The translations under genes and the position numbers were made by a program. 64,000 nt of DNA from Golubevia sp. BC0850. Taxonomy: Eukaryota > Basidiomycota > Exobasidiomycetes > Golubeviales > Golubeviaceae. A model generated the notes under the pieces. The model worked only from the letters and a program-made list of their open reading frames with translations. It searched no databases and had not been told where the DNA came from. The stretch covers positions 543,432 to 607,431 of the forward strand of contig JAAVVG010000020.1 in the NCBI GenBank assembly GCA_012976225.1, written 5' to 3'. Positions 38,120 through 50,180 of the stretch are shown one piece after another (positions within the stretch are counted from its first letter, which is position 1; the number at the start of each line of letters is the position of its first letter).

Positions 38120-41100
38120 ATGGCAGAAGAGGCTTCCAGATCTGTTCAACTGGACGAAGCAGCCATGGAGAGCAAGCCGATTCCTCCTACGAATTGGCAA
38201 GAAGAACGAGAAGCAGAAGGATCTCAAGATGGAGAACAAGATCAAGAGATTCCACTCACTCCAATCACTGCGATTCAAATCAATGGGAGGTTTAGCAAGG
38301 ATGAGAGGCAGCAGCAACAGCAGCAGGACGATCTGCCAGCATCGCTTGAACAGAAGGAAGGGAGAGAAGGGCAGCAAGAAGGAGAAGTCTCTAAGTCTGG
38401 TGAGAAGATTGATAATGATTTTGAATTAGTCGATCAAAAGGAGCTCAATGAGAATGAGAAGGAGGAGGAGAACCAGATAGGAGCGAGAACGACAGGAGAT
38501 GATGGTGCTTCTCTACCTCCCATCAACGACTCAAGCCTCAAAGATGAACCTCTACCTTCGATTCCAGATCAACCTCATCAAGAAGATGAGCATCCGGCGC
38601 TGTCATCAGCTGCAATGGATGGATCCAACTCAATCCCAAGCATCAGCGTAGCTTCCTCCTCTCCAACTCTCAACTCTCATCAATCTCTACCTCTAGCTTC
38701 TTCTTCTCAAACCGAATCTGAACCTTCAACTGAACCTCCATCGCAAGCTCAATCCTTCAGATCCTCAATCCCAACAATTTCACGAAGAGATTCAAACATC
38801 TCCACCACCTCTATCTCTTCCTCTAATACTCATTCCTCCAAATCTGGTGCTTCCCTAGCAGCAGGTTCAGCAGTCTTCGTAATTTCAGCTCTAGATTCCA
38901 TCCTGACTTCAAAAGAAGCTAAGAAATTACCTGCTTTAAGATCAGCTTGTGGCAGAGCTTTAGCAATGGTTAGACATGCTTCTGGACAGAAAACTCCAAC
39001 TAACGCTTCGAAGGAAGAGAGGGAAAGGAGTTCGGAAGGGAAGATGGAGAGTTTAGATGCTAGGATAGTCTTTGAACCTCTAAAATTGGCTTGTGAGACT
39101 AAAAGTAGTACTCTGGTGGTGATTGCTCTGGATTGCATCGGGAAATTGGTTTCTTATTCCTTTTTCGTTGAAGATGATGATCAAGAAGAAGTAAATCCAG
39201 TTTCTAAGATCAATGACGATGGAGAACCTCTACCTGGATCCTCAGCTCCTTTACCTTTAGCTGATTTAGTCACTGAAACCGTTTGTGAGACCTTCTCTTC
39301 GAGTCTTTCTGATTTAGCTCAACTTCAAATTATCAAAGCTCTTTTGGCCACTGTACTCTCTACTAGTGTCTCAGTCCATCAAGGAAGTCTACTGAAAGCT
39401 GTCAGAACGGTTTATAACGTCTTCTTAATGTCTAAATCTACTGCTAATCAAGCTGTCGCTCAAGGGTGCTTGACTCAAATGTGTCATCATGTTTGTGGAA
39501 GAGTGAGACCTGGGAAGCAGAGAGAGAAGGTTAGGGAGGAGGAATCTACGAGGGCTAATGGGCTGGTTAACGAACCTCAAGCTTCAACTCAGCAAGTTCA
39601 AGAGCACGAGAAGAAAGAAGTAGATGAAGAAGTAGGCTCTCCTCCTTTGGAAGATGTTCAAATCGATCCTACAAGCACTTCTTCTTATTCAGATGCTGCT
39701 GTTAATGTGGAGAATGGATCGACTGAAGCTCCTGGAGATGAAACGGTTGTGATAGATGAAGAAGGCAAAGAGAAACGTATAAGTCAGACTTCAGAGGAAA
39801 AAGTCACTCTGTGAGTCTCTCAACTATCTTCATTAGAGCTTGATTTATCGCTAACTAACTTGAATCTTTCTCTCGTCTCTCCAGTCGATCTTTGGAGACA
39901 CGGAAATCTTTCGAAGTGGCAGGTGGCGTTCCACCCTCAGAGAGATCAGTTCCTCATGGAGGAGGTGGAGTCTATCCTTCTACTCTATCTGCCACTGCTT
40001 CAGCTAGTGCTTTGGCTCTGAACCCTCCTCAAGGATTGACTGCTCAGAATCTTGGAGGTCTAGATGAGAGGGCTGGTGGAGGAATGACTGAAGAAGATCT
40101 TTTCGTCAAAGATGCTTTCTTAGTCGTTAGAGCTCTCTGTAAACTCGGAATGAAACCTTTGGGAATCGAGAGGTGAGCTTCTTCAGTTCTGTTTCTCGAC
40201 TTCACTCGACTTCACTTTGGAGAATTAGTTGCGAGAAAAAGAGAGTGTAGCCAGCTGAACTTTCTTCCCTCTTTGCTGCTCTTTCCTTTCCTCGTTCTCA
40301 GTGAACAAAACCTCAAATCAGAAGCAATGCGTTCCAAATTGTTGGCCTTACATCTACTTCTCACGATTCTGAGATCTCATATGAGATTGTTTACCGATCC
40401 CAGTATCGTGATTCATTCTGCTAGTTCAGGTGAAACCACTGCCTTCGTTGGGGCTGTTAAACAGTATCTTTGCTTAACTCTTTCTAGGAATGCGGTTTCT
40501 TCGGTTAATCAGGTCTTTGAGATTAGTTGTGAGATCTTTTGGAGAGTTCTGGAAGGAATGAGAGGAAATATGAAGGTGAGTGGCTTGAGTCAGAAGAAGG
40601 GGCGAAGAGGAAATGAGAGCCAAGCTTGCGTTCGGGAGTTGAAGATCATCGTCGGAAAGAAGAAGAGACCTACGAAAGAGATGGGAACAGAAAGGAGATT
40701 GTCAGTGGAAGTTCGAGAGACAAGATCTGATGTGCCGTCCCCTTTTTCTCTCTTTATCGATTCTACAGAAAGAAATCGAAGTTCTGTTGAATGAGATCTT
40801 TCTACCGATTCTGGAGATGCGCACCTCTTCTACTAGACAGAAGTCGATCCTTCTAGGAATTTTCATTCGACTTTGTCAAGATCCTCAAGCATTAGTGGAG
40901 ATCTACATCAACTATGACTGTGATAGGGCAGCTCTAGAGAACATTTATGAAAGGTTGATGAACGTCGTCTCGAAGATTGCTCAAACACATGTCTCGGATG
41001 AAGCTGGAATCGGAGGAGCTGGACCTCCAGAGCTGCAAAAGAACGAGAAAGGAAATGGGCCTTCCATCCCACCTAGCCTCTCTACGACTGGGGCCCAGGA

Positions 41101-44100
41101 AATCCAATCGATGGATCAGAGCAAAGATAGGAGTGAACGAGAAGGAGCTTTCAATCCAGAGATGAAGTTGAAGAAACAGAGTTTAGACTGTCTCTGCTCT
41201 GTTTTGAAGAGTCTGGTCATCTGGAGTGGAAAGGGAAGCCAACAAGATAGGAACGAAACGAATCAAGGAGTCTGCGGAAACGGTCATCCCGGACTTGGAC
41301 TAGGAATCGTCGAAGGATCTTCTCCCAGAGAGAGCACTGACACCAGAGGAGGCGATCCGAACGAAAGTCTCATGTCTCCTTCCAGTAGCATGCCTCTAGA
41401 AACCATCAACATCTCAACTCCTACCATTGGAACTCCTGATCCTTCCGGTGGCAATACTCCTACTTCCTCAAGTGCTCCAGGAGGAGGTTTAGGATTGACT
41501 GGAGAAGACGATCCTCTTCGATTCGAAAACGCCAAACAGAGGAAGACTTCTCTCATCGAAGGAATTCGCAAGTTCAACGTCAAGCCTAAACGTGGAATCG
41601 CTTTCTTAATAGAGAATGGTTTCATCAGAAGACCACCTCCAATCCCTTCTGAGGATCCTACGCTCCCTCCTTCCTTTCCGGATCCGGAACCAAGAGAGAT
41701 CGCAAGGTTCTTACTTCACTATGGATCCGCTGCTGATGGAGGCGGACTCAACAAAGCTCAGATTGGAGAATACTTGGGTGAAGGAGAGATTGAGAACATC
41801 ACTATCATGCACGCTTTTGTGGACTTGATGAACTTCGAGAGAACGAGCTTTGTAGACGCCCTTCGAAGGTTCCTTCAAGCTTTTAGACTTCCTGGTGAAT
41901 CTCAAAAGATCGACAGATTCATGCTCAAGTTTGCTGAGAGATACGTTCAGGGAAATCCAAAGGCTTTCGCGAATGCTGGTGAGTAGCCGGGAACTTTGGG
42001 ATGCGGAGAGCTCTGATGGGAATTGAGACAAAGAGGATATTTGAGGTGACACGAAAAGATGCTGATGCTCTCGTTTTCCCCTTTCGCTGCCTCTTTCCTT
42101 TCAGACACTGCCTATATCCTCGCTTTCTCGGTCATCATGCTCAACACCGATGCTCACAATCCCCAGATCAAGCACCGAATGACGCTCCAGGATTTCATCA
42201 AAAATAACAAAGGAATCAACGATGGAGAGTCTCTTCCAGAGGAGTACATCACTGCCGTCTACGAAGAGATTCAGAATAACGAGATCAAGATGAAAGACGA
42301 GGTCCTTTCCGCTGGTGCTCAAGTCGCCAACGCTCAGGCTACTGGAGGGTTAGCCAATGCCATTGCTACTGTTGGTAGAGATCTCCAAAGAGAGGCTTAC
42401 ATCCTTCAAAGTGAGGGCATGGCCTCCAAGACCGATGCTCTCTTCAGAACGATGGTCAGAGCTCAACGTCGAGTCCATCCTCAGCAGAGAGCAGCAGCCG
42501 AGCAATTCTTCTCCGCTTCTCATTTCGAACACGTCAGACCCATGTTCGAAGTCGCTTGGATGCCATTCCTGGCTGGAATCTCTTCACCTCTTCAAGAATC
42601 GGATGATCCAGAGACTGTCGACAAGTGCCTGGAAGGATTCAGAGACGCCATCAGGATCGTCTGCCTATTTGGACTGGAATTGGAAAGGAACGCTTTCGTC
42701 ACTACTCTAGCAAAGTTCACTTTCTTGAACAACCTTGGAGAGATGAAGAGCAAGAACATCCAAGCCATCAAGACGCTTCTGGGAGTAGCTCAATCTGAAG
42801 GAAACTTCTTGAAAGGCTCTTGGAGAGAGGTCTTAACCTGTGTCTCTCAACTCGAGAGGTTCCAACTCATCTCTGGCGGAGTCGACGAAAGGCAACTTCC
42901 AGAGCTGGGTCGAAGGAAGACCGCCAGCTATCCCAACAGCAACGCTTCCAAGAATGCTCAGGTTCGACACGCTCTTCCGAACGACGATGTCGTGGCTGCT
43001 GGAGCTTCTTCGCAAGTGACGGTGGCAGCCGACATGATCTTCTCCTCCTCGGCTTCTCTCTCTGGAACTGCTATCGTGGACTTCGTTCAGGCTCTCTCGG
43101 ACGTCTCTGGCGAAGAAATCCAATCTTCCGGAATGACGGAGAACCCAAGACTCTTCTCTTTACAGAAGTTGGTGGAGATCTCCTACTACAACATGAAGAG
43201 GATCAGGATGGAATGGAGTCAGATCTGGCTCGTCTTGGCCGAGCACTTTAACAGCGTTGTCTGCTCTCCTAACCAAGCGGTCTCCTCTTTCGCCATCGAC
43301 GCTCTCAGACAGCTGGCTCAACGATTCTTGGAACTGGAGGAGCTACCTCACTTCAAGTTTCAGAAGGACTTCCTCAAACCTTTCGAGTTCGCTATGCGTC
43401 ACAATCGAAGTCCCGATGCCCAGGAGATGGTTCTTCAATGCTTAGCTCAGATGATTGCATCTAGAATCCAAAACATGAGGTCTGGGTTCTCGACTCTATT
43501 CGTCGTTCTAGGAACAGCTTCCAAGTCTCCATCGGAACGAGTGGTCTCTTACGCCTTTGAACTGGCTCTGAGACTTTCTACCGAACACTTCAATGCTATC
43601 GTATCTCAAGGAGCTTTCGCAGACATGACAGTCTGCCTCACAGACTTCACTAGAAGTCTGACTCAAAGGGTAGCTCTCCAAGCTATCTCATCTTTGAGAG
43701 GAATCGTTCCTGCCATGCTGGAATCCAAGGAATGCCCGACCTCTTCAAGAGATCCAAGTGGTGGATCAGAGGAAGAAGGGGATGGAGCTGAAGATCCAAT
43801 GACTCACTTTTGGTTTCCTTCTCTCTTTGCTTTCTACAACGTCATCATGACTGGAGACGATCTAGAAGTGAGAAGGGTCGCTTTGGATTCCCTCTTCGAG
43901 ATCCTCAAGAAACATGGATCGACTTTCAGACCTCACTTCTGGGATCAGGTCTGTAGAGAGGTTCTATTCCCTATCTTTGCAGTTCTTCGATCTAGATCCG
44001 ATGTCTCCAAGTTCTCTACGCATGAGGATCAAAGTGTCTGGCTATCAACTACCATGATACAAGCCTTGAGGAATCTGATAGATCTTTGGACTTATCATTT

Positions 44101-45551
44101 CGAGACTTTGGAGAGACTTCTTTCTGGTCTTCTAGATTTGCTATGCGCTTGTATCTGCCAAGGTGAGTTTCCACTTCTCTGCAGCTAAACTTTGTAAGAC
44201 TCTTCCTTTTTCTGACTCTTCATTCTTCCTTCTTTCTCAAATCAATTCGCTCGCTCCTTCTTTGCTCTTCGTAGAGAACGACACTCTGGCTCGAATCGGG
44301 ACCTCTTGTCTTCAACAGCTCTTGGAGAAGAACGTTCGAAAGCTTAGCCCAACTAGGTGGTCTCAAGTTGTCGATACCTTCGTTCAGCTCTTCCGAACTA
44401 CAACTGCTCATCAACTCTTTGATCCCACTCTCCGAGCAGAGCATCCGGGTCACAGTCCTGCTGCGTTGACTTCTCCGGAGCAGCAGCACCAGCAGTTAGA
44501 GGCCAGCGCGTCCTTCGCTACTCCTACGCCTCTCTCTCCTGGACCCCAGACCAACAAGACTCTGGAAGGAGAGAATGATTCTCAACCTACTCCACAATCT
44601 CAGCAGACTTCAATGACACCTTCAGAACGACGAAGAGCTTTCAAGCAGATCATCGTCAAATGTGTCTTGCAACTTCTCCTCATCGAAACTACTCATGAAC
44701 TCCTTCAGAACTCTGATTTCTATTCGACAATTCCAGCTTCAGAGTTATTGAGGTTGACATCGGTGTTGGAAGATTCTTATCGATTCTCTAAGAAGTTCAA
44801 TGCCAATAGAGAATTGAGAGTTGCCCTTTGGAACGTAGGATTCATGAAACAGCTTCCAAACCTCCTCAAGCAGGAGTCTTCCTCTGCTGCTACTCTAGTT
44901 CACGTTCTGGTTAGGATGCATGGAGATAGGAGAAGGGGTCACAAGGCCTTGAGGAGAGAGGTCAGGAAAACTCTTGTCCCTCTTGGTGAGGACGTAGTAG
45001 AAGGTTATCTACCTTTGGATTCCGAACTACAATCTCGAAATATCTCGGCTTGGACTCCAGTGGTAGCCGAGGTCTTCTTAGGAATCTGTACCTTTACAGA
45101 TGAGAAGCACGGAGGAGATGGAAGTGTGGATGAATCTTTAGGTCTACAAGGCGTTGATGCTTCAGCTCAAGATGAAGAGGTCGACGAGGATGTAGAGTCA
45201 AGCAACCTCGAAGAAGACCAAGAAGAACAAGGAGGTGCATTCTCAAGATATGCTCAAACCTTCTATCCAATGGCGGTCGAACTTCTATCCAAGGATCCAG
45301 TTCCAACAGAGATCTCGACTGCTTTGAGAGCTTTCTTCTCTCAAGTCGGTAGAGCGCATGGTCTCATTGACGTCAAGAAGGAACAGGAAAGATTGAGAAG
45401 ACGAAGGGAGGCGCTGGAGAGAGAAAGGGAACAAATCTTTGGTGTCAATCAACAGAGTAATGGAATTGGTAGAAGAGGTAGTGAGCAACGAGTTCAAAAT
45501 CAGCAATCTCAGCAACAATACGGTTATCCTTCTCAACACGAAGCTGCTTAG
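38120..45551 (+). CDS. SEC7: ARF guanine-nucleotide exchange factor Sec7 (BIG type)
   Basis: Exons 38120-39810, 39885-40172, 40302-40575, 40769-41978, 42105-44162 and 44275-45551 give 2265 residues. An acidic, Gln/Ser-rich N-terminus leads to the DCB region (ALDSILTSKEAKKLPALRSA), the HUS region (NEIFLPILEMRTSS), and the Sec7 domain (~1010-1215) with the catalytic glutamate in FRLPGESQKIDRFMLKFAER (~1125) and FSVIMLNTDAHNPQIKHRM. Long HDS repeats follow (WSQIWLVLAEHFNSVVC; WFPSLFAFYNVIMTGDDLEV), then a Gln-rich tail. It activates ARF1 at the trans-Golgi to start coat assembly. Together with Uso1 it is the second Golgi-traffic gene here, though not adjacent. Last housekeeping gene before the subtelomere. 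Confidence 0.96.
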
Positions 45552-45974
45552 GCAAGCAAGTTCGGATGCGGGTTTTAGATGTAAAGGAAGGGAAGAACGG
45601 GAGCTCAGAAATTTAATGTTGAAATGCTTTGAGATTTCAATTGCATCACGAATCCTCTATCTTGTATATGTATCAATTTTCAGACCTGTCTTTTTTGTTT
45701 GAAACAATCACACTTCATAGAGTTGGTTTTCCTTTGGTTGAAGTGACCGGCTCTCCGTGTACTGTATTGCTCTCTAACGTTTTGATGGTCTCTTTGCTTG
45801 TCCCTCTGGAGTCACAAATATCAGGCTCCAGAAAGTAATTCCGAGATTCCCTCAATTCTGCCAGGAAGAGTACATAGGGTTTCTCCTGAAAAATGAGCTA
45901 ATTGAATGTTCTCAGGATTTCCCCTTCAGCACCTTACTCAACTCCAATCTCACATTACTCTGAGAGAACAAGGA
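45552..45974. other. SEC7 3' region up to the subtelomere boundary
   Basis: AT-rich 3' flank with no gene. It ends at the interstitial telomeric repeat. Confidence 0.5.
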
Positions 45975-45990
45975 TTAGGGTTAGGGTTAG
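45975..45990 (+). repeat. Interstitial telomeric repeat (TTAGGG x2.7)
   Basis: TTAGGGTTAGGGTTAG in the same orientation as the terminal telomere, directly followed by the truncated LINE. It marks the switch from unique chromosome-arm sequence to mobile and duplicated DNA. Confidence 0.85.
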
Positions 45991-48437
45991 AATTCTTCCC
46001 TCCAGCTAGCTGCCACTAACGATGTTGACATCCTGCTCCTCCAACACCCTTACCTCCCCCTCCAAGCAGATCCACAACGACGACTTTTCAAGGTCCACCC
46101 ATCCTACAAGTGCTTTTGCCCCATCAACGACTGCGACTGGACCAATGGAACACCCGACGTACTCACCTATGTCAAGAACAGCCTTCAAACAGAATCCCAC
46201 CTTCGATCAGATCTCCTCCCTGGGGGAGAAAGACCTGAGACCAACATCATCGACATCATCATCAACGGAGAAAGTCTTCGTATAGTAAACCTGTACGCTA
46301 GACCGAGAAAACCGGCACCAATCCAAGAGCTGATGGGCATCGAATGGGACGAAACCCCTACGCTGTGGTTTGGAGACTTCAACCTCCATCATGAGATGTG
46401 GGAGTGTCGACCAGCCGATATTTCAGGATCTCCAACCGGGAACGATCTGGCCCGCTCGATAGAAGAGAAGGAATGGAGCCTAGAGATAGAGCCTGGAACC
46501 CCTACCCTTCCTAGAACCTCATCCACCTTGGACCTGGTCTTCTCAAACCCACCTCTGAACATCAACAACAGGGTCCTCAGCTGCGAAGTTGAGCCGAATC
46601 TGTCCACTGGATCGGACCACCAGACATTACTCACGACCATCTCCATACCACAAGGACTAGCACCCCAACAAGCTGGCCTGGATTATCGGAAAACGGACTG
46701 GGAGAAGTTCAAGAACGTCTTGGAACAGGCAAAGACACCTCTGATGGACCTGATCGAAAGGGCGCAAGTGGGGGAAGGAGAAGAGGTCCACCAAAGTCTG
46801 CTCGATCGATGCGCTACCTCATTGAACGAGACTCTCAGCAAGTGCTTGACAGACTCCACTCCTAAGAAGAAGAGAGGGAGGACAAAAGGCTTTGCTTACT
46901 GGGACGACGAGATGGACTCGATCATGAAAGAGAGAAGAGAAAAGGAGAAGCTACTCACCCTGATCCGACAAGAGGAGGGAGACAGGCAAGAGGAGACAGA
47001 ACAACTAATCCTAGAAATAGCAAACCTGAGCAAGAAGGGAAGGAGAGCACTCCAGACGAAGAAGAAGAACTATTTCAGAGATCAGATAGAGAAAGTCAAG
47101 CAACCTTCTGACATCTACAAGATCTCAAAGTGGGGGCAGTCAACAAGACAGCTACCCGTCCCTCCCCTCAGGGACGTCGTCAACCAGAGGGTCTACTCAA
47201 CTCCGGAGGACAAAGCATCTTTTCTCCTGAGAGAGCTCCTCCCACCGATGAGAGAACTCGAAGTGGAACCACCTCCAATTCTACCAGTAGCCCCTGCCAC
47301 TCGCCTGGACCATGCCCCTCTCCAAAAGCACGAAGCCAAAAAGGCCATCTTCTCCCCGGATCCCAACAAGTCCCCTGGAATGGACAACATCTCTTACCAT
47401 GCTCTTCGGAACGCATGGGAAGTGATAGGGGATCACATAGTCCTTTTCCTCTCCACCCTCCTTCGAGTCGGATGGCACCCTCGAGCCTACAGAACAGCCA
47501 TCCTGTGCGCTTTGGCCAAACCAGGAAAGAGAGACCCCTCTCTGCCCCGCTCTTATCGCCTCATCGCCCTTCTCCCCTGCCTGGGGAAAGTCCTGGAGAG
47601 AATTGTAGCCGCAAGACTCACCCACTTTGCAATCAAGAAGAACCTCGTCCCACCGGAGCAATTTGGAGGGATGCCGGGTAGAAGCACCACCGACGCAGTC
47701 CACACCCTGGTCCACGACATCCACGCTGGATGGTATTCGGAAAAAAGGAGAGTGACCTCAGCGCTAGCCTTTGACGTCCAAGGCGCATTTGATTCTGTCC
47801 ATCCGGATCGGCTCACCAAGCTCCTCGACACACACAACCTCCCTCTGGCATTGGTGAAGTGGGTCAAGGCATTTCTGTCGGAAAGGAAAGCGGCAGTCAG
47901 GCTAGACCACTTCACAGGAAAGTTGGAACCAGTCTCCTCTGGAATCCCCCAAGGCTCGCCAGTCTCTCCCATCCTCTTCCTCCTGTTTTCAGCCCCACTA
48001 TTCGGCCTGATCAACGAGAGAGCAAGGAGAGACCAGGAAGGAGGCCCTCCCACAAGAAGATCCCTGCGAGTCCTGGCATTTGTCGATGACGGCTTGATCT
48101 ACTGCTCCACTCAAATCAACCAAACCAACCCGGACGAAGCTGCTCGAACCAACAACCGTCACCTGGAAGAAGCCTATCACACCCTCTTGGAGTTTGCCAA
48201 CAGCAACGGCCTCAACTTCGATCCTAAGAAAAAGGAGCTGATCCACTTTCCCTCCTCCTGGCATCAGCATCACCCTTTCGACCATCCATCTCCAGGACGG
48301 AGCGGTAGAACCGTGTCCCATGATTCAAGCGATCCGATGGCTCGGAATCTGGCTCGATCCAGCCTTGACTTTCATCCAACATGTCGCAAAGATGGCTCAT
48401 AGCGCAACAAGAGTCGTCTTCTCCATGAAGATGCTGT
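45991..48437 (+). pseudogene. LINE endonuclease/reverse transcriptase ORF, truncated and frameshifted
   Basis: The frame is open from just after the TAG at 45988-45990. It enters the endonuclease/exonuclease/phosphatase fold at TNDVDILLLQ, continues with LWFGDFNLHHEMWE and GSDHQTLL, then the reverse transcriptase: FDVQGAFDSVHPDRL, GIPQGSPVSPILFLLFSAPL and the active-site box FVDD (in place of the common YADD, a known LINE variant). At about 48250 the frame shifts by one base: the ATG-started frame runs to a stop at 48402, while the family-like continuation (IRWLGIWLDPALTF) is in another frame up to 48437. The upstream half of the endonuclease, any ORF1, and the C-terminus are missing, so this copy is dead. 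Confidence 0.85.
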
Positions 48438-48455
48438 TACAGGGCCCATCATAAC
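45991..48455 (+). mobile_element. 5'-truncated non-LTR retrotransposon (LINE)
   Basis: The element begins immediately after the telomeric repeat, inside its endonuclease domain, and is lost after the reverse transcriptase core, where a diverged LTR takes over. Right end approximate. No poly-A tail or target-site duplication is visible. Confidence 0.85.
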
Positions 48456-48477
48456 AGCCCGATCATCCTATGGTCGA

Positions 48478-48847
48478 ACTCTACACAAGTCTCAAGCTCT
48501 GCTTGATTCTGAGGCAAGCGCATAGACCGTTTTCCCTTTGTCCCTTGTCGTTGATGCGCACAGACCCTATGTTCCCTTTGTTCCCCTCCCTCCTCTCTGA
48601 CTGTCTCCTTGTTCTTTGTGTTCCTTTGTTCTCTGATCCTGGGCTGTATTGTTCCAACCTTTTTTCCAAAAAAACCCCTTTGTTTTTGACTCTCAAACAC
48701 ATATGTAAACCACCACTCATTTGTACATAAATATTTCCTCATCCGATATTCTATTGTTCTCTGTCCTAAATCTTCAGCTCTTGTTGACTTCCAGCCTATT
48801 CTACCTTCGTAACTGTGCCCCTCGTATCGCCCTCATACCCCGTAACA
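48478..48847 (+). repeat. Diverged solo LTR of the Gypsy element
   Basis: Matches the reverse complement of the LTRs at 56419 and 61948 along its length (shared landmarks TTGTTCCAACCTTT, GACTCTCAAACA, TTGTACATA, TTCCTCATC, and end CCCCGTAACA). It is clearly older, with many substitutions. Orientation is opposite to the intact element. The left edge against the LINE is approximate. Confidence 0.75.
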
Positions 48848-50180
48848 GCCTCCCGGCGACCAAGGGCGTATGTAACATCCCCTGTATGTGTCTGTGGAGA
48901 ACGAGAATCGCAATGCACAAGATGCACAGTCATACTCCTCTTGGCCGTTGTCTTGAGCGTTTTCTGCAGCTGCTTCTCCAACCTTTTGGAAGTCTCGAGA
49001 TCAGATCTGGATAATTCGTCGAAATGTAGGAGACAGCGTGGGCCCAAGTGAAAGAACCTCCCCAGAGAACGAATCGAATCTGTCGAAGGTGGAGCCGAAA
49101 GGTATCGAACGTGAGCCTCTGCCACGTCAACAGTATCTGTGAAAGGAATCGAGAGGTCGAGAGATAAAGTCAGCGATTGAAAGAGAGCTCGTCGCTGGGA
49201 TCGTCGAACTCTCCAAAAGTTAGACTCACGTTGTAGATGGTCTTACCTGAAGTGTTGAAGTTACTCTTATTGACACCAGGCTGCTCTGTTTGTGAGTAGA
49301 GCATAAGAGGACAAATGAAGTTATTTTGAAAGAAAGCGTCTGTCTCATTTTGGACGAAATCATAAGCTGCCTTCTCAGCCAGCTTCTTGCTGACAGAGTA
49401 GAACAAAGCACCTGCTCCACCAGCTTTGATCGTCTCTTCCTTCGTCAATGGATTCCAATCAGCAAGAGTACAAATTTACCTTGGTCTGTTCAGACCTCCT
49501 TTGGTGCTGCAGAGACAATATTAGAGGCGGTGTGATCGAACGGTAGGACAAGATCAGGGGTGTGGGGTTCAGAAAGAGATGCCCCTTGAGAGGTTTCTTT
49601 GGCTTGCCTATAGCTACTAGTGTATTATGGACACTGTAGTGAGAAGTATATTGCCAATTTCCAAATATCAAGAAGAGAGATCGAAGGGGCTTCGAGACCC
49701 AGAGGCTGGCTATCACTCTACCTTCTCTATCCCTGTCCATCTCTCCAATCCCTCGGACCTGCAAATTCCTCTCCAGCTTCCTCCAAGATAGTCTAGTCTT
49801 TTCATTTTGATCCTCGCAAGTCAGTGAGGGCATTGAAGCTGGAAGTGGTACCAATTTACTTGACCAACTTTTCTTTATTGGCATGCCTCAGAACGTTCAA
49901 GGTTCCCTCGACAGCAAGCTGCAACAGATCTTTCCTTGCATCTTCAATGTTGAGTTGATAAGGTGAAGCAGTGTGAAAAATGTGATCGACACCTTTGACA
50001 GCTTCCCCAGACTTCGACCAAAGTGACTCTTGAACGATCAGACGGAGACAATGCTGCTAGGACGGCTTCTGATCTTGAGTTTGATCTCGAAAGTCCTCTC
50101 ACTTGGTAACTTGATTTGCTTGCTAGAGTGGCATCTAGTACGTGAGCTGCTAGGAAGCCGCCTACTCTCCAAGATGTCAA
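48848..50180 (-). pseudogene. NAD(P)-dependent reductase (Gre2/DFR-like), decayed copy A
   Basis: Minus-strand pieces match an extended short-chain reductase: GFLAAHVLDATLASK near the N-terminus, the YSVSK active-site motif (YxxxK) with KKLAEKAAYDFVQN, and VAEAHVRYLSAPPSTDSIR followed by WGGSFTWAHAVSYIS. These fall in different frames with several shifts (near 49050 and 49330), and the first Rossmann Gly motif is missing: the gene is cut at about 50170, where it abuts the start of the next gene head-to-head. The C-terminal end fades into the solo LTR. Non-functional as read. Confidence 0.7.

Noticed and set aside
46000-48320. Antisense frames across the LINE
   Set aside because: Shadows of the reverse transcriptase frame; no recognisable protein features.
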